The notes under the pieces: generated by a model
Database searches by the model: none
What the model was told of the DNA's origin: nothing
The model's input: only the letters and a program-made list of their open reading frames with translations
Shown: positions 17,598 through 26,575 of the stretch, in pieces
Numbering within the stretch: position 1 is the first letter of the stretch
Layout: the number at the start of each line of letters is the position of its first letter
Made by a program: the position numbers and the translations under genes
Source of the DNA: Salidesulfovibrio brasiliensis JCM 12178
GTDB taxonomy: Bacteria; Desulfobacterota; Desulfovibrionia; Desulfovibrionales; Desulfovibrionaceae
Reading direction: 5' to 3'
Length of the DNA: 61,991 nt
NCBI RefSeq assembly: GCF_001311825.1
Contig: NZ_BBCB01000009.1
Coordinates: 1 to 61,991, forward strand

Positions 17598-18107
17598 ATG
17601 GATACCAACGCAAGAGCAAGCTCTTTGGGGCAGTACCTGACGTTTACGCTGGGCAATGAGATCTTTGCGCTCGATATCGCCAGAGTACGGGAGGTTCTGG
17701 AACTGACGACCATCTCGGACATCCCCCGGACGCCGAAGTACATGCGCGGTGTCATCAATCTGCGGGGTCATGCGGTTCCGGTCATGGATATGCGCATGAA
17801 GCTCGGCATGAACATGGTGCAGGACACCGTTGACACCTGTATCATCATAATGGAGGTGGCGTTCGGCGACGAAGACGTGGTCCTCGGTGCGCTTGTGGAC
17901 TCGGTCCGCGAGGTTTTCGAGATGGCTGAAAACGAGATCGAACCGGCCCCGCGCATGGGAGCCGCGATCAACGCCGAGTACATCATGGGCATGGGCAGGC
18001 AGGAGGACAAGTTCATAATAATCGTTGATGTGGACTCCATATTCTCACAGGCCGAACTGCAGGCAGCTGCGGATTCCAACAAGACCCCGACTGAAATGGC
18101 CGCCTGA
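17598..18107 (+). CDS. cheW: Chemotaxis coupling protein CheW
   Basis: 169 aa, a single CheW SH3-like domain (YLTFTLGNEIFALDIARVRE near 15; VINLRGHAVPVMDMR in the middle; DKFIIIVDVD near the C terminus). It links chemoreceptors to CheA at the inner face of the membrane. The start at 17598 follows GGAGG. It is co-encoded with the MCP upstream. No cheA or cheY in the window, so it must serve an array encoded elsewhere. Confidence 0.93.
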   Translation: MDTNARASSLGQYLTFTLGNEIFALDIARVREVLELTTISDIPRTPKYMRGVINLRGHAVPVMDMRMKLGMNMVQDTVDTCIIIMEVAFGDEDVVLGALVDSVREVFEMAENEIEPAPRMGAAINAEYIMGMGRQEDKFIIIVDVDSIFSQAELQAAADSNKTPTEMAA

Positions 18108-18147
18108 GGACTGCACAGGACGGACTCCCCTCCTCCTATTCAGTGAT

Positions 18148-18187
18148 AGGGCAGAAGCGCAGTGACGCTTCTGCCCTTGTCTGTTTT
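18148..18187 (+). terminator. Intrinsic terminator after cheW
   Basis: 12-bp perfect stem AGGGCAGAAGCG / CGCTTCTGCCCT (18148-18159, 18166-18177) followed by TGTCTGTTTT. Confidence 0.85.
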
Positions 18188-18312
18188 GAATGGGCTGTCC
18201 AGCAAGCCGTGTCCGTTCCAAAGTGATAGCGCCGGGCCATTGCCCAATCGTTGTACGGCCACGTCCAGCGGAGCTTTCGTCAGCCCGGTGGTCACGTCTA
18301 TCAGATCAAGTG

Positions 18313-18957
18313 TTATCTGATTCGATAGTGAATGAGTTCGAGGTGGGGCGGTGTAAAACGTGTGTTTTCAGGGAGACTCATCAAGCAGAATCGTTTCAAG
18401 TCAAGGTTGCCTTTGGATTCCAGCTTGTATGCGGAAAGGGTTGACTGTAGCTGACCAAAGTTTTGTTCTGAAAAGGCGTGCTGAACCGTTTCCCACGCCT
18501 GACCGATCTCTGTGGTCCCAACAATGCAGTTAATTTGCCCTGACCACTGGAAGTCGTCTTTCAACGCTGTCCATTGGTTCCAGTATTTTTGCGCCAAGGT
18601 GTATTCCCCGTGGCGTTTGAGGTGGCTCTGATACTGCTTCGTTATTTCAAGCACGGTGTCGGAGGAAAACGCTCTTTCGGAAAAAAGCTGCCTGCGGTGG
18701 TACACTTGACAGGCCGCACGCCAAGCGTCTCCAGGGGCCTTGATGCGGTTTTTCAATTCAAGAAGCCACACATTGTGTGCGTTGTCTATGAACATGAAGT
18801 CTATTGACGGGTACTGCCATGTTCTGGATGCATCGTTTATCTCCCACTTATCCGGCATTACCTCTCTTGCTATGAGGTGAAGGGGTTCGCCATCGATCGT
18901 GAGATTGTCGTCGATCCATATCCTTTCCAGCGCTGGTTGCAGTTCCCACTCTGTCAT
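18313..18957 (-). CDS. Uncharacterised protein with nuclease-like Asp...Glu-Leu-Lys motif
   Basis: 214 aa, no family recognised with confidence. Residues ~50-70 read SIDFMFIDNAHNVWLLELKN: a hydrophobic beta-strand pair with Asp and then ELK, the arrangement of PD-(D/E)xK nuclease folds (D-x(n)-E-x-K). The rest is helical with many Trp and Gln residues. No restriction or toxin partner lies next to it; it is monocistronic and flanked by a terminator on one side and an AT-rich upstream region. It could be a solitary DNA-processing enzyme or a non-catalytic relative. Confidence 0.55.
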   Translation of the reverse strand: MTEWELQPALERIWIDDNLTIDGEPLHLIAREVMPDKWEINDASRTWQYPSIDFMFIDNAHNVWLLELKNRIKAPGDAWRAACQVYHRRQLFSERAFSSDTVLEITKQYQSHLKRHGEYTLAQKYWNQWTALKDDFQWSGQINCIVGTTEIGQAWETVQHAFSEQNFGQLQSTLSAYKLESKGNLDLKRFCLMSLPENTRFTPPHLELIHYRIR

Positions 18958-19144
18958 TTCATGTTCTCCGTTTCTTGATATTTAGCATAGATAATTGCGA
19001 TCTGATTAAATACAACGTTTTTTATATCAATGCGAGCAAAAAAAAGATGCATTGACGTCGTGTGGTAAAAAAGCGTTGAGAAAGGGGGGCTGGATTACTG
19101 GACGCTCTGCGTGATTGTGAAAGCGGCCAAAGTTGCGGTGGAGA

Positions 19145-19570
19145 CTATCTCTGCCGCTTCATGCGGGACCCGGAGGCGACCTTTTTGGCGCGGAAGACGA
19201 AGAATTTGGCCATCACGTAGTTGAAGGCCAGAGCCACGATGGAGGCCACGGCCAGCGGGATGATGAGGTGCTTGGGCGCAAAAAGGATCAGCCACGCGCT
19301 GTAGACCGTGTAGTTGACCCCGGCGCCGAGCGCGTTGGAGACATAGTAACGGCCCAGTTCCTTGAGGATTCCGTCACCGGCGGGCGTAAACGTGACGTTG
19401 CGGTGGTACACCCATGTCACGGCGATGGCGATGATGATGGAAAACACGCGGGACGTGAACGGGTCCATCGCCAGTTGCTCCAGAAGGAGCACGATGCCTG
19501 CGTCTACGGCGAAGCCGAGCGCGCCGCCGACGCAGTATCTGGCAAATGAGCCGGTCAGGAGGCGGCGCAT
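19145..19570 (-). CDS. GtrA-family membrane protein
   Basis: 141 aa, four predicted membrane segments; FARYCVGGALGFAVDAGIVLLL at the N terminus and a conserved TFxxNRxxTF-like stretch (VYHRNVTFTP) fit GtrA. Family members are thought to flip or present polyprenyl-linked sugars. It starts 3 bp after the end of a GT2 gene, forming a typical GtrA-GT2 pair for cell-surface glycan modification. Confidence 0.87.
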   Translation of the reverse strand: MRRLLTGSFARYCVGGALGFAVDAGIVLLLEQLAMDPFTSRVFSIIIAIAVTWVYHRNVTFTPAGDGILKELGRYYVSNALGAGVNYTVYSAWLILFAPKHLIIPLAVASIVALAFNYVMAKFFVFRAKKVASGSRMKRQR

Positions 19571-19573
19571 GGT

Positions 19574-20506
19574 CTACCTTCTCGCCTTGGGGGCTGCTCC
19601 CAGATAGGCAAGGCGCTTGGTCTCGAGCCGCCCCCGGCATACGCTGTCAAGAACGAGCCCGGCAGTGAGGCTCACGGCCGAAAGGATGCCGAGTCCGGTG
19701 GCGAGCACCGCTGTCGGCAGGCGCGGAACAAGGCCCGTTTCCAGCCATGTGAGGATGACCGGCGCGCCAAAGAGCATCGAGATGAGGGCGAAAAGGGCTG
19801 CGGCAAAGCCGAAGAAGCGAAGCGGCGAGACTTCCTTGAACAGCCACATGATGGTCATGAGGATGCGCCAGCCGTCCCGGTACGTGCTCAGCTTGCTGGT
19901 GGAGCCTTCGGGGCGGGAGTAGTAGGGCGTGTGGACCTCGGCCACAGGCAGCATCAGTTCGGCCGCGTGGATGCTGATCTCCGATTCGATCTCGAAGCCG
20001 GAGGAGAGCGCCGGGAACGATTTGACAAACCGGCGTGAGAAGACCCTGTAGCCGGACAGGATGTCGGTGAAGACGTCGCCGAAGCAGGCCCGGAATATTC
20101 TGTTGAACATCAGGTTGCCCCATTCGTGACCGCTGCGGTACGCCTCGCCGGTGTTTTCCGCGACCTTGCGGACGCCTACCACCATGTCGAGTCGTTCCTC
20201 TTTCAGCTTCCGGATCATCATTTCGGCGCTTGGGGCGTCGTAGGTGCCGTCGCCGTCCGCGAGCACATAGATGTCGGCGTCAATGTCCGAGAACATGCGG
20301 CGAACCACGTTCCCTTTGCCCTGACGGTTCTCGGTCCCGACGATCGCTCCGTGACGCTTTGCCACGGCGATGGTGTCATCCGAGGAGTTGTTGTCATAGA
20401 CGTAGATTTCGGCCTCGGGCAGAGCCTCGCGAAAAGCCTCGATAACACCGCCAATGGCGGCTTCCTCGTTGTAGCAGGGGATGATGACGGCAACGGAATC
20501 ACTCAT
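19574..20506 (-). CDS. Family 2 glycosyltransferase (dolichol-phosphate-mannose-synthase-like)
   Basis: 310 aa. The N-terminal GT2 domain (1-235) shows VIIPCYNEEAAIGGVI, YDNNSSDDT and the metal-binding LADGDGTYD motif. Two membrane segments near the C terminus (~240-295) anchor it. It likely moves a sugar from a nucleotide donor to undecaprenyl phosphate at the cytoplasmic face, for use with the GtrA protein encoded next. The acceptor glycan is unknown, as no glycan gene cluster is nearby. Confidence 0.9.
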   Translation of the reverse strand: MSDSVAVIIPCYNEEAAIGGVIEAFREALPEAEIYVYDNNSSDDTIAVAKRHGAIVGTENRQGKGNVVRRMFSDIDADIYVLADGDGTYDAPSAEMMIRKLKEERLDMVVGVRKVAENTGEAYRSGHEWGNLMFNRIFRACFGDVFTDILSGYRVFSRRFVKSFPALSSGFEIESEISIHAAELMLPVAEVHTPYYSRPEGSTSKLSTYRDGWRILMTIMWLFKEVSPLRFFGFAAALFALISMLFGAPVILTWLETGLVPRLPTAVLATGLGILSAVSLTAGLVLDSVCRGRLETKRLAYLGAAPKARR

Positions 20507-20623
20507 GTATCAACTCATTTTCTGGTTGGTTGGGCACGCATTGTTCAAGGCGGAAATACAATAAAACCGGAAAGAGATAAATGGTAGAGATGGGGCCGGG
20601 CATGGTGGGGCGAGGTCCGGGAT

Positions 20624-21352
20624 TTATGTTTCGGGAGAGAAGTTGCTGCGAAGCTCGATGGAGTCCGCGCGCCAGTATTCGTAATCCACCTGCACCACCT
20701 GCCCGGTCCGGGACGTCTTGACGCGGCGGAAGAACACGCCCGGATAGCGGACGGGAAGATCGAGCAGCCCGGCCATGCGCTCCCTCAGGCTGATGGGCCG
20801 GATGAGCAACGACTTCTGGAAGAGTTCGATCCCGTAGTCGTCGCGGAGAACGTCGGTCATGGGCCGGGTGATGATCTTGGGCAGGAAGCCGGGGCAGACC
20901 TCGGCCAGAAAGAAATATTCCGAATAGTAGACCGGCTGTCCGTCCAGCGTGCCGGTCTCGAAGACATGGAAAAGCGGCGTTCCTTCCGCCACGCCAAAAG
21001 ACTCCTGAAGCTCTCCGGTGGTCTGCGTGGTTCCGCTTTCGCGAACCTGCCACGCTGGCTCAAAGCCCTGTCTGCGGGCCAGCCTGTCGAAGTTGACGTG
21101 CTCGCGGCTGGGATCGAATATCAGGCGCTGACCGCTGGCGAACCAGCCTTTTCTGCCGGAACGGTATATCTTGCCCTCGCGCTCCAGTATCCCGAGCGCA
21201 TGCCGAACCGTGTTTCGGTTGACGCCGAACTGCTCGGTCAGTTCCCGTTCGGTGGGCAGCCTGTCATGCGAGGACAGCGATCCCTGACGAAGCTGGTCAA
21301 GAATGTGTCGCTTGACCTGCATGTATTGAGGCTTCTTTTTTGTTTCTTCCAT
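20624..21352 (-). CDS. GntR/HutC-type transcriptional regulator
   Basis: 242 aa. N-terminal winged helix (~10-75; RLPTERELTEQFGVNRNTVRHALGILEREGKI) and a C-terminal UTRA ligand-binding domain (~95-235) with the usual YYSEYFFLAEVCP stretch. It is divergent from the polyamine-type ABC operon starting at 21643 and most probably represses it until the transported compound or a derivative binds the UTRA domain. Confidence 0.92.
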   Translation of the reverse strand: MEETKKKPQYMQVKRHILDQLRQGSLSSHDRLPTERELTEQFGVNRNTVRHALGILEREGKIYRSGRKGWFASGQRLIFDPSREHVNFDRLARRQGFEPAWQVRESGTTQTTGELQESFGVAEGTPLFHVFETGTLDGQPVYYSEYFFLAEVCPGFLPKIITRPMTDVLRDDYGIELFQKSLLIRPISLRERMAGLLDLPVRYPGVFFRRVKTSRTGQVVQVDYEYWRADSIELRSNFSPET

Positions 21353-21356
21353 GATT

Positions 21357-21373
21357 TGTGTTGTTTATACACA
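21357..21373. promoter_or_regulatory. Candidate GntR operator at its own start
   Basis: TGTGT-N7-ACACA within TTGTGTTGTTTATACACAG, 5 bases upstream of the regulator start codon. Symmetry and site length resemble GntR/HutC operators (GT...TATA...AC type). Confidence 0.45.
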
Positions 21374-21474
21374 GTTATTTCATCCGCGCAAGAAGGTTAT
21401 TCTTTGCGTTCATGACGTTGGTTTGCAACAGAAACGTCAAGAATGAATGCAAGACCTTGCGTAGATTCAGCTGA

Positions 21475-21488
21475 TTGGGTTAACCCAA
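21475..21488. promoter_or_regulatory. Perfect palindrome TTGGGTTAACCCAA upstream of ABC operon
   Basis: A 14-bp perfect palindrome in the 290-bp divergent region, ~155 bp before the binding-protein gene. It may be an operator for the neighbouring GntR protein or another regulator. The rest of the region (21374-21642) shows no gene. Confidence 0.4.
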
Positions 21489-21642
21489 ATGAGGGGGAGG
21501 TCGCAACAGGTGAACTCGCTTGCTGCGACCACAGGCCTTAGACTGGCCGGGCGTCTGTTCGCCGGGCCGGGGTTATCCTGCCTGATTGGAGGCAACCGTT
21601 TGGATTGTCGTTCTTTTCCATTCAAAAAAGGTGGAGTAGATC

Positions 21643-22701
21643 ATGAAGAGGATTGTAGTTTTCGCTTTGCTGGCCATGTTCGTACTGGCGGGTACCGCCC
21701 GTGCGGAAACGCTGAAAATTCTTACCTGGAAAGGGTACGCCCCGCAGAAACTGATCGACGCGTTCGAGAAGGAAACCGGCATTGATGTCGAAGTGACCTT
21801 CTCCAACAACGAGGAAATGATCGCAAAACTCAGGGCTACTCGCGGCGCAGGATTCGACCTCGCCCAGCCCTCTCAGGACCGCATCTCGTCCGTTCAGGAA
21901 AAGTACAACCTGTACCAGCCCCTCGACTATTCCCGCATTGATTCCGCGCTGTTCATCCCGTCCATGCTCGAAGCGGTGAAGAAGAACACCAAGGTCAGCG
22001 GCAAGTCCTTCGCCGTTCCCTTCTGCTGGGGTACCTCCGGTCTGATCGTTAACAGCGACAAAGCCCCCGGCGCTGATTCCTTCAAGGCGCTCATCGATTC
22101 CAAGTACAAGGGCCGCGTGAGCTACCGCCTGAAGCGGCCGACCCTGATCGCCATGGGCTTTGCCCTCGGGTACAATCCGTTCGATCTCTATGATGATCCC
22201 AAGGCGTACAAGGCAATGCTTGACAAGATCGCCGACACCCTCATCGAAGCCAAGCCCATCGTGAAGAACTACTGGGCCAACGGCGACTCCCTGCTCGAAT
22301 CCATGCGCTCCGAGGAAGTCTTCGTGGCCATGGCCTGGGACGCTGGCGGATGGAAGCTGCACGCCGACAACAAGGCCATCGACTTCAAGGCTCCGAAGGA
22401 AGGCGCGCTGGGCTGGATCGACACCTTCACCATCCCCAGCAAGGCCGAGAACGTGGACGCCGCCTACAAGTGGATCAACTTCATCATGAAGCCCGAGAAC
22501 GCCGGTTACTTCTCCTCGCAGGAAAAGTACGCCACCGCCTCCAAGGGCGCGCTCAAGTACACCGACAAGGAAGTGGCCGCCAACTTCGACCGCTCCTTCC
22601 CGCAGGAAACCATCGACAACATCAACTGGTATCCGCCGGTTCCGGCCAATCTGGAACGCATGGAAGGCATGGTTCTGGACAAGATCAAGGCCGCGCAATA
22701 G
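21643..22701 (+). CDS. Periplasmic binding protein of a polyamine-type ABC transporter
   Basis: 352 aa. A Sec signal peptide (cleavage after GTARA, ~22) precedes a spermidine/putrescine-binding-like fold: LKILTWKGYAPQKLIDAFEKE at the mature N terminus, FAVPFCWGTSGLIVN near 125 and AYKWINFIMKPEN near 270. First gene of a five-gene operon. Substrate uncertain: the fold covers polyamines, aminophosphonates and related cations, and the downstream phosphodiesterase gene points to a glycerophosphodiester-type compound (inference). Confidence 0.9.
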   Translation: MKRIVVFALLAMFVLAGTARAETLKILTWKGYAPQKLIDAFEKETGIDVEVTFSNNEEMIAKLRATRGAGFDLAQPSQDRISSVQEKYNLYQPLDYSRIDSALFIPSMLEAVKKNTKVSGKSFAVPFCWGTSGLIVNSDKAPGADSFKALIDSKYKGRVSYRLKRPTLIAMGFALGYNPFDLYDDPKAYKAMLDKIADTLIEAKPIVKNYWANGDSLLESMRSEEVFVAMAWDAGGWKLHADNKAIDFKAPKEGALGWIDTFTIPSKAENVDAAYKWINFIMKPENAGYFSSQEKYATASKGALKYTDKEVAANFDRSFPQETIDNINWYPPVPANLERMEGMVLDKIKAAQ

Positions 22702-22726
22702 CCTGCTAGACCATCATCCGCACCGG

Positions 22727-22758
22727 GGCGGAGAGCCGAAAAGGCTCTCCGCCTCTTT
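22727..22758 (+). terminator. Intercistronic hairpin after the binding-protein gene
   Basis: 11-bp stem GGCGGAGAGCC / GGCTCTCCGCC (22727-22737, 22743-22753) followed by a weak T-rich tract. Between a binding-protein gene and its ATPase gene such hairpins usually cause partial termination or protect the upstream mRNA, giving excess binding protein. Confidence 0.7.
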
Positions 22759-22781
22759 AACGCTGCAACCACCAAAGAGTT

Positions 22782-23864
22782 ATGACCAACGATCTTTCTG
22801 TCCGTTCCATGGTGAAGCGATTCGGCGAGTTCGCCGCCGTTGACGATGTCACGTTCGATGTCCCGACCGGATCGTTTTTCTCAATCCTCGGCCCCTCGGG
22901 CTGCGGCAAGACCACGCTGCTGAGGATGATCGCCGGGTTTGACGAGCCCACTTCCGGCACCATCGAAATCCGGGGCCAGAACATGCTCGGCGTACCGCCC
23001 AACAAGCGGCCTGTGAACCTTGTCTTCCAGCACCTCGCGCTTTTTCCCATGATGGACGTGGCCGAGAACATCGCCTTCGGCCTCAAACGGCGTGGGATTG
23101 CTGCTTCCGAGGCGCGGAAAAGGGTGGACACCATGCTGGAACGTGTCGGCCTGCCCGGATACGGCGAAAAACGTATCGAACAGCTTTCGGGCGGCCAGAA
23201 GCAGCGCGTGGCCATTGCCCGCTGCCTCGTGCTCGAACCCTCCGTGCTGCTGCTTGACGAGCCGCTGGGCGCGCTGGACCTGAAACTGCGCGAACAGATG
23301 AAAGTGGAGCTGAAAAAGCTTCAGGCCAAAGTCGGAACCACGTTTATCTACATCACCCACGACCAGTCCGAGGCGTTGGTCATGTCCGACCGCGTGGCCG
23401 TGATGAACAAGGGCCGCTTCGAGCAGGTGGGGACGCCACAGGAGCTTTACGGAGCGCCGAGCACACCGTTCGTGGCGAAGTTTGTGGGAGAGAACAATAC
23501 GTGGAAGGCCGCGGTGACAAAAAGCGATTCCGGCGGCGTGGAACTCAAGACCGACGAAGGCTATTCGTTCATCGCCAAGGCCAACGCCGACTGTCGCGAG
23601 GGCAGCAGGATGGACCTCTTTCTCCGGCCGGAGGCCATGCGCATCGAGCCGCGCGACAGGGCCGGGCTGAACGTTTTCGACGTCACCGTGAAGAGCATCC
23701 TCTTCGACGGCGCCAACAGCCGCCTGCTCACCACCACCCGCGAAGACCATGAACTGCTGGTGACCCTGCCGCAAAACCGCCGGTTCGATCATATCGTGCC
23801 GGGCGACGAAATCTCAGTGGGCTGGCATCCCGATTCCGGCATCTGTTTCGAGGCGGAGGAGTAG
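22782..23864 (+). CDS. ABC transporter ATP-binding subunit (PotA-type)
   Basis: 360 aa. Walker A GPSGCGKTT (~45), signature LSGGQKQRVAIAR (~138), Walker B VLLLDEPLGALD, H-loop THDQSEA. A C-terminal TOBE domain (~240-355) is present as in PotA/MalK subunits. It powers import through the two permeases encoded next. Confidence 0.92.
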   Translation: MTNDLSVRSMVKRFGEFAAVDDVTFDVPTGSFFSILGPSGCGKTTLLRMIAGFDEPTSGTIEIRGQNMLGVPPNKRPVNLVFQHLALFPMMDVAENIAFGLKRRGIAASEARKRVDTMLERVGLPGYGEKRIEQLSGGQKQRVAIARCLVLEPSVLLLDEPLGALDLKLREQMKVELKKLQAKVGTTFIYITHDQSEALVMSDRVAVMNKGRFEQVGTPQELYGAPSTPFVAKFVGENNTWKAAVTKSDSGGVELKTDEGYSFIAKANADCREGSRMDLFLRPEAMRIEPRDRAGLNVFDVTVKSILFDGANSRLLTTTREDHELLVTLPQNRRFDHIVPGDEISVGWHPDSGICFEAEE

Positions 23865-23866
23865 CC

Positions 23867-24721
23867 ATGCAGCGTTCCCGTCTGGTCTTCTGGATATTCT
23901 GCGCCCCGGTCCTCTGCTGGCTGTTCCTGCTGATCGTCCTGCCGCATCTGGACCTGCTCCGCATGAGCTTTCGCGGTGAGAACGATTACGGCGACATGGT
24001 CTGGACCTTCCGCAATTACAAGACATTTTTCACCGAGCCCATCTACTGGCTGACCTTCGTGCGCACCGCCCTGTACGCGGTCATCACGACCTTCATCACG
24101 TTCCTGTTGGCCATGCCGGTGTCGTTCTACATCGCCAAGCTGGCCCGTGCGCGCATTCAGGGCGCGCTGGTGATCCTGCTGCTGTTGCCGTTCTGGGTCA
24201 GCGAACTGGTCAGAATCTACGGCTGGATGATCCTGCTGCGCGAATCCGGCGTGCTGAACTTCTTTATGCTCAAGCTCGGCATAGTGGATACGCCCATCGA
24301 GATGCTCTACAACGATGCCACCATGATCATGGGGCTGGTCTACACCTCCATGCTCTTCATGGTCGTGCCGCTGGTCTCGGTGATGGAGAGCCTTGACGAC
24401 AGCCTCATCGAGGCGGCCCACGACCTCGGGGCAGGGCAGTTCACCATCTGGCGGACCATCATCCTGCCGCACTGCAAGCCGGGCATCACTTCCGGCTCCA
24501 TCGTGGTTTTCATGCTCACGCTCGGGAACTACCTCACGCCGAACCTCATGGGCGGCAAGAACTCCCTGTGGTTCACCGAGCAGATTTACAATCAGTTCAT
24601 CGCCAGCTTCAACTGGAATCAGGGGTCGGCATTCGGCTTCCTGCTGCTGCTCCTGAGTTCGTTCATCATCTGGCTGGGCCTCAGGCTCACGAGACAGAAA
24701 CTCGACGAGGTGGCCTCATGA
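23867..24721 (+). CDS. ABC transporter permease (PotB-type)
   Basis: 284 aa inner-membrane protein with about six membrane segments and the EAA loop (ESLDDSLIEAAHDLGAGQF, ~175-195) that contacts the ATPase. It starts 2 bp after the ATPase gene and overlaps the next permease gene by ATGA, so the operon is translationally coupled. Confidence 0.92.
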   Translation: MQRSRLVFWIFCAPVLCWLFLLIVLPHLDLLRMSFRGENDYGDMVWTFRNYKTFFTEPIYWLTFVRTALYAVITTFITFLLAMPVSFYIAKLARARIQGALVILLLLPFWVSELVRIYGWMILLRESGVLNFFMLKLGIVDTPIEMLYNDATMIMGLVYTSMLFMVVPLVSVMESLDDSLIEAAHDLGAGQFTIWRTIILPHCKPGITSGSIVVFMLTLGNYLTPNLMGGKNSLWFTEQIYNQFIASFNWNQGSAFGFLLLLLSSFIIWLGLRLTRQKLDEVAS

Positions 24722-25572
24722 TCCGCTCTCTGCCGAGAAGCAAGACCTACGACTGGTCGTTCAACTGCTTCATACTCCTTTATTTCACGTTCCTGTTCGC
24801 GCCGTTGGTCGTCACCTGCGTGCTGGCCTTCAACGACTCCAACTTCCCGTCCCTGCCGTGGCAGGGCTTCACGCTGGACTGGTTCTTTTCTGCCGGGCCG
24901 GACCGCATCGGCCTGTTTCACGACGACCAGAACCTCCGGTCCATCCTGACCAGTTTTCAGACCGCGTTCTTCGTCTCCATCTTCAGCGTGGTGGTGGGCA
25001 CCTGCGCCAGCTTCCTGTTCGAGAAGGAGACGTTTCGGTTCAAGGGCGCGCTGTACTTTCTGATGCTCGCGCCGCTGGTCATTCCGGGCGTCATCCTCGG
25101 CATCTCGCTGCTGCTGGCGTCGAACACGGCCGGGACCTACTTTGACAGAACCTTCGGCCTCGACATCGACATATTCCGTCCCAGCTTCTGGCTGGTGGTG
25201 CTGGGCCAGTTCTCGTTTATCACCACCTTCGTGACGCTGGTGGTCTCCGCGAGGCTTCGCAAGTTCGACCACTCGCTGGAGGAGGCCGCGCTCAATCTCG
25301 GGGCCACCCAGCTGGGCGTCATCTGGCACATCACCCTCAAGTTCCTGCGTCCCGCCATCATCGGCGCGGGCGCGGTGGCATTCCTCATGAGCTTCGAGAA
25401 CTTCAACACGACCCTGTTCCTCGTGGGTTCCGAGCCGACCCTGCCGATCAATCTCTATCTGCAGGTCCGCGACGGCAGCACCCCGGTCATCAACGCGGTC
25501 TCCCTCATGCTCATCGTCGGCACGTCCCTGCTGGCGCTCGTCAACTTCTACTTCACGCGAAAGGAGCAGTAG
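24718..25572 (+). CDS. ABC transporter permease (PotC-type)
   Basis: 284 aa; the start at 24718 overlaps the upstream stop (ATGA). About six membrane segments and an EAA loop (HSLEEAALNLGATQLGVIW). Second half of the heterodimeric permease. Its stop codon overlaps the GTG start of the phosphodiesterase gene. Confidence 0.92.
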   Translation: MIRSLPRSKTYDWSFNCFILLYFTFLFAPLVVTCVLAFNDSNFPSLPWQGFTLDWFFSAGPDRIGLFHDDQNLRSILTSFQTAFFVSIFSVVVGTCASFLFEKETFRFKGALYFLMLAPLVIPGVILGISLLLASNTAGTYFDRTFGLDIDIFRPSFWLVVLGQFSFITTFVTLVVSARLRKFDHSLEEAALNLGATQLGVIWHITLKFLRPAIIGAGAVAFLMSFENFNTTLFLVGSEPTLPINLYLQVRDGSTPVINAVSLMLIVGTSLLALVNFYFTRKEQ

Positions 25573-26420
25573 TGTTCTTCGATCATCTCCCCGGCGCGGG
25601 ATACGTGTGCGCTCATCGCGGCGCGCGCGCCCTTGCGCCGGAAAATACCATGCTCGCTGCCCGGCGCTGTCTGGAGCTTGGCGCGGACCTGTGGGAAATA
25701 GACGTCCACAAGGTCGCCGACGGCACCCTCATGGTCTTCCATGACGATGTGTTGACCCGGACCACCGACGTGGAGACCGTAACAGCCTTCGCCGACCGTG
25801 AACCGTGGCCGACCCACGCCTTCACCGCCGGGGAACTTCGGCAACTGGACGCGGGCGCGTGGTTCGCCGAGCAGGATCCCTTCGGGACAATCGCGGGCGG
25901 TGATGTGCGTGACGAGGACATCAAGCAGATGGCCGGACAGCGGATTCCGGCGCTCAGGGAAGCGCTGGAATTCAGCCGCAAAAACGATTTCCCAATGAAC
26001 CTCGAAATCAAGGATCAGAAGCAGTCGCCGGGCGATCTCTCCATTGTCGCCGACATTCTGGCAATGCTGCGCAAGACCGGGATGGACGAGCTTGTGCTCA
26101 TCTCGTCCTTCAATCACGACTATCTGGCGGAAATGCACCGCCTCGCACCGGAAATCCCGGTGGCCGCGCTGGTGGAGGGCAGCCATCCCGAAAATCTGCC
26201 GCAGTATCTCCGTTCATTGGGGGCCAGCGTCTACCACCCTTGTCAGGACATCACCGACGCCGCACTCGTGCAGAGCCTGAAGGAGCAGGGCATCCGCGTT
26301 TCGCCGTTTACGGTCAACGACATGGAGCGGGCGCTCTCGCTGGTTGATGCCGGATGCTATTCGATCATTACGGACTACACGCACACCCTGCGTCGGCGTC
26401 TTTCCGAAAGGCGGCGTTGA
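25572..26420 (+). CDS. Glycerophosphodiester phosphodiesterase
   Basis: 282 aa, GTG start sharing a base with the upstream stop (TAGTG). GDPD signature residues are present: CAHRGARALAPENTM (catalytic His, Glu), WEIDVHKVADGTLMVFHDD (metal-binding Glu/Asp and second His) and NLEIK later. There is no signal peptide, so it acts in the cytoplasm, hydrolysing imported glycerophosphodiesters to sn-glycerol-3-phosphate and an alcohol. As last gene of the operon it suggests that the transporter imports such a substrate. Confidence 0.92.
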   Translation: MFFDHLPGAGYVCAHRGARALAPENTMLAARRCLELGADLWEIDVHKVADGTLMVFHDDVLTRTTDVETVTAFADREPWPTHAFTAGELRQLDAGAWFAEQDPFGTIAGGDVRDEDIKQMAGQRIPALREALEFSRKNDFPMNLEIKDQKQSPGDLSIVADILAMLRKTGMDELVLISSFNHDYLAEMHRLAPEIPVAALVEGSHPENLPQYLRSLGASVYHPCQDITDAALVQSLKEQGIRVSPFTVNDMERALSLVDAGCYSIITDYTHTLRRRLSERRR

Positions 26421-26575
26421 TATCTGAAGAGGGGCGTCGGGAAGCTCCAAACCCGGCACTTTCCTTTTCTTCGTCTGTCGCATAAGGTGCTTCCGCCTCC
26501 GAATACGGCCTGTTGATCCACGCCGGTTGGCGGATAACAGTCAGGGCGGGCACAACCAGCAACAAGTGGGAAATC

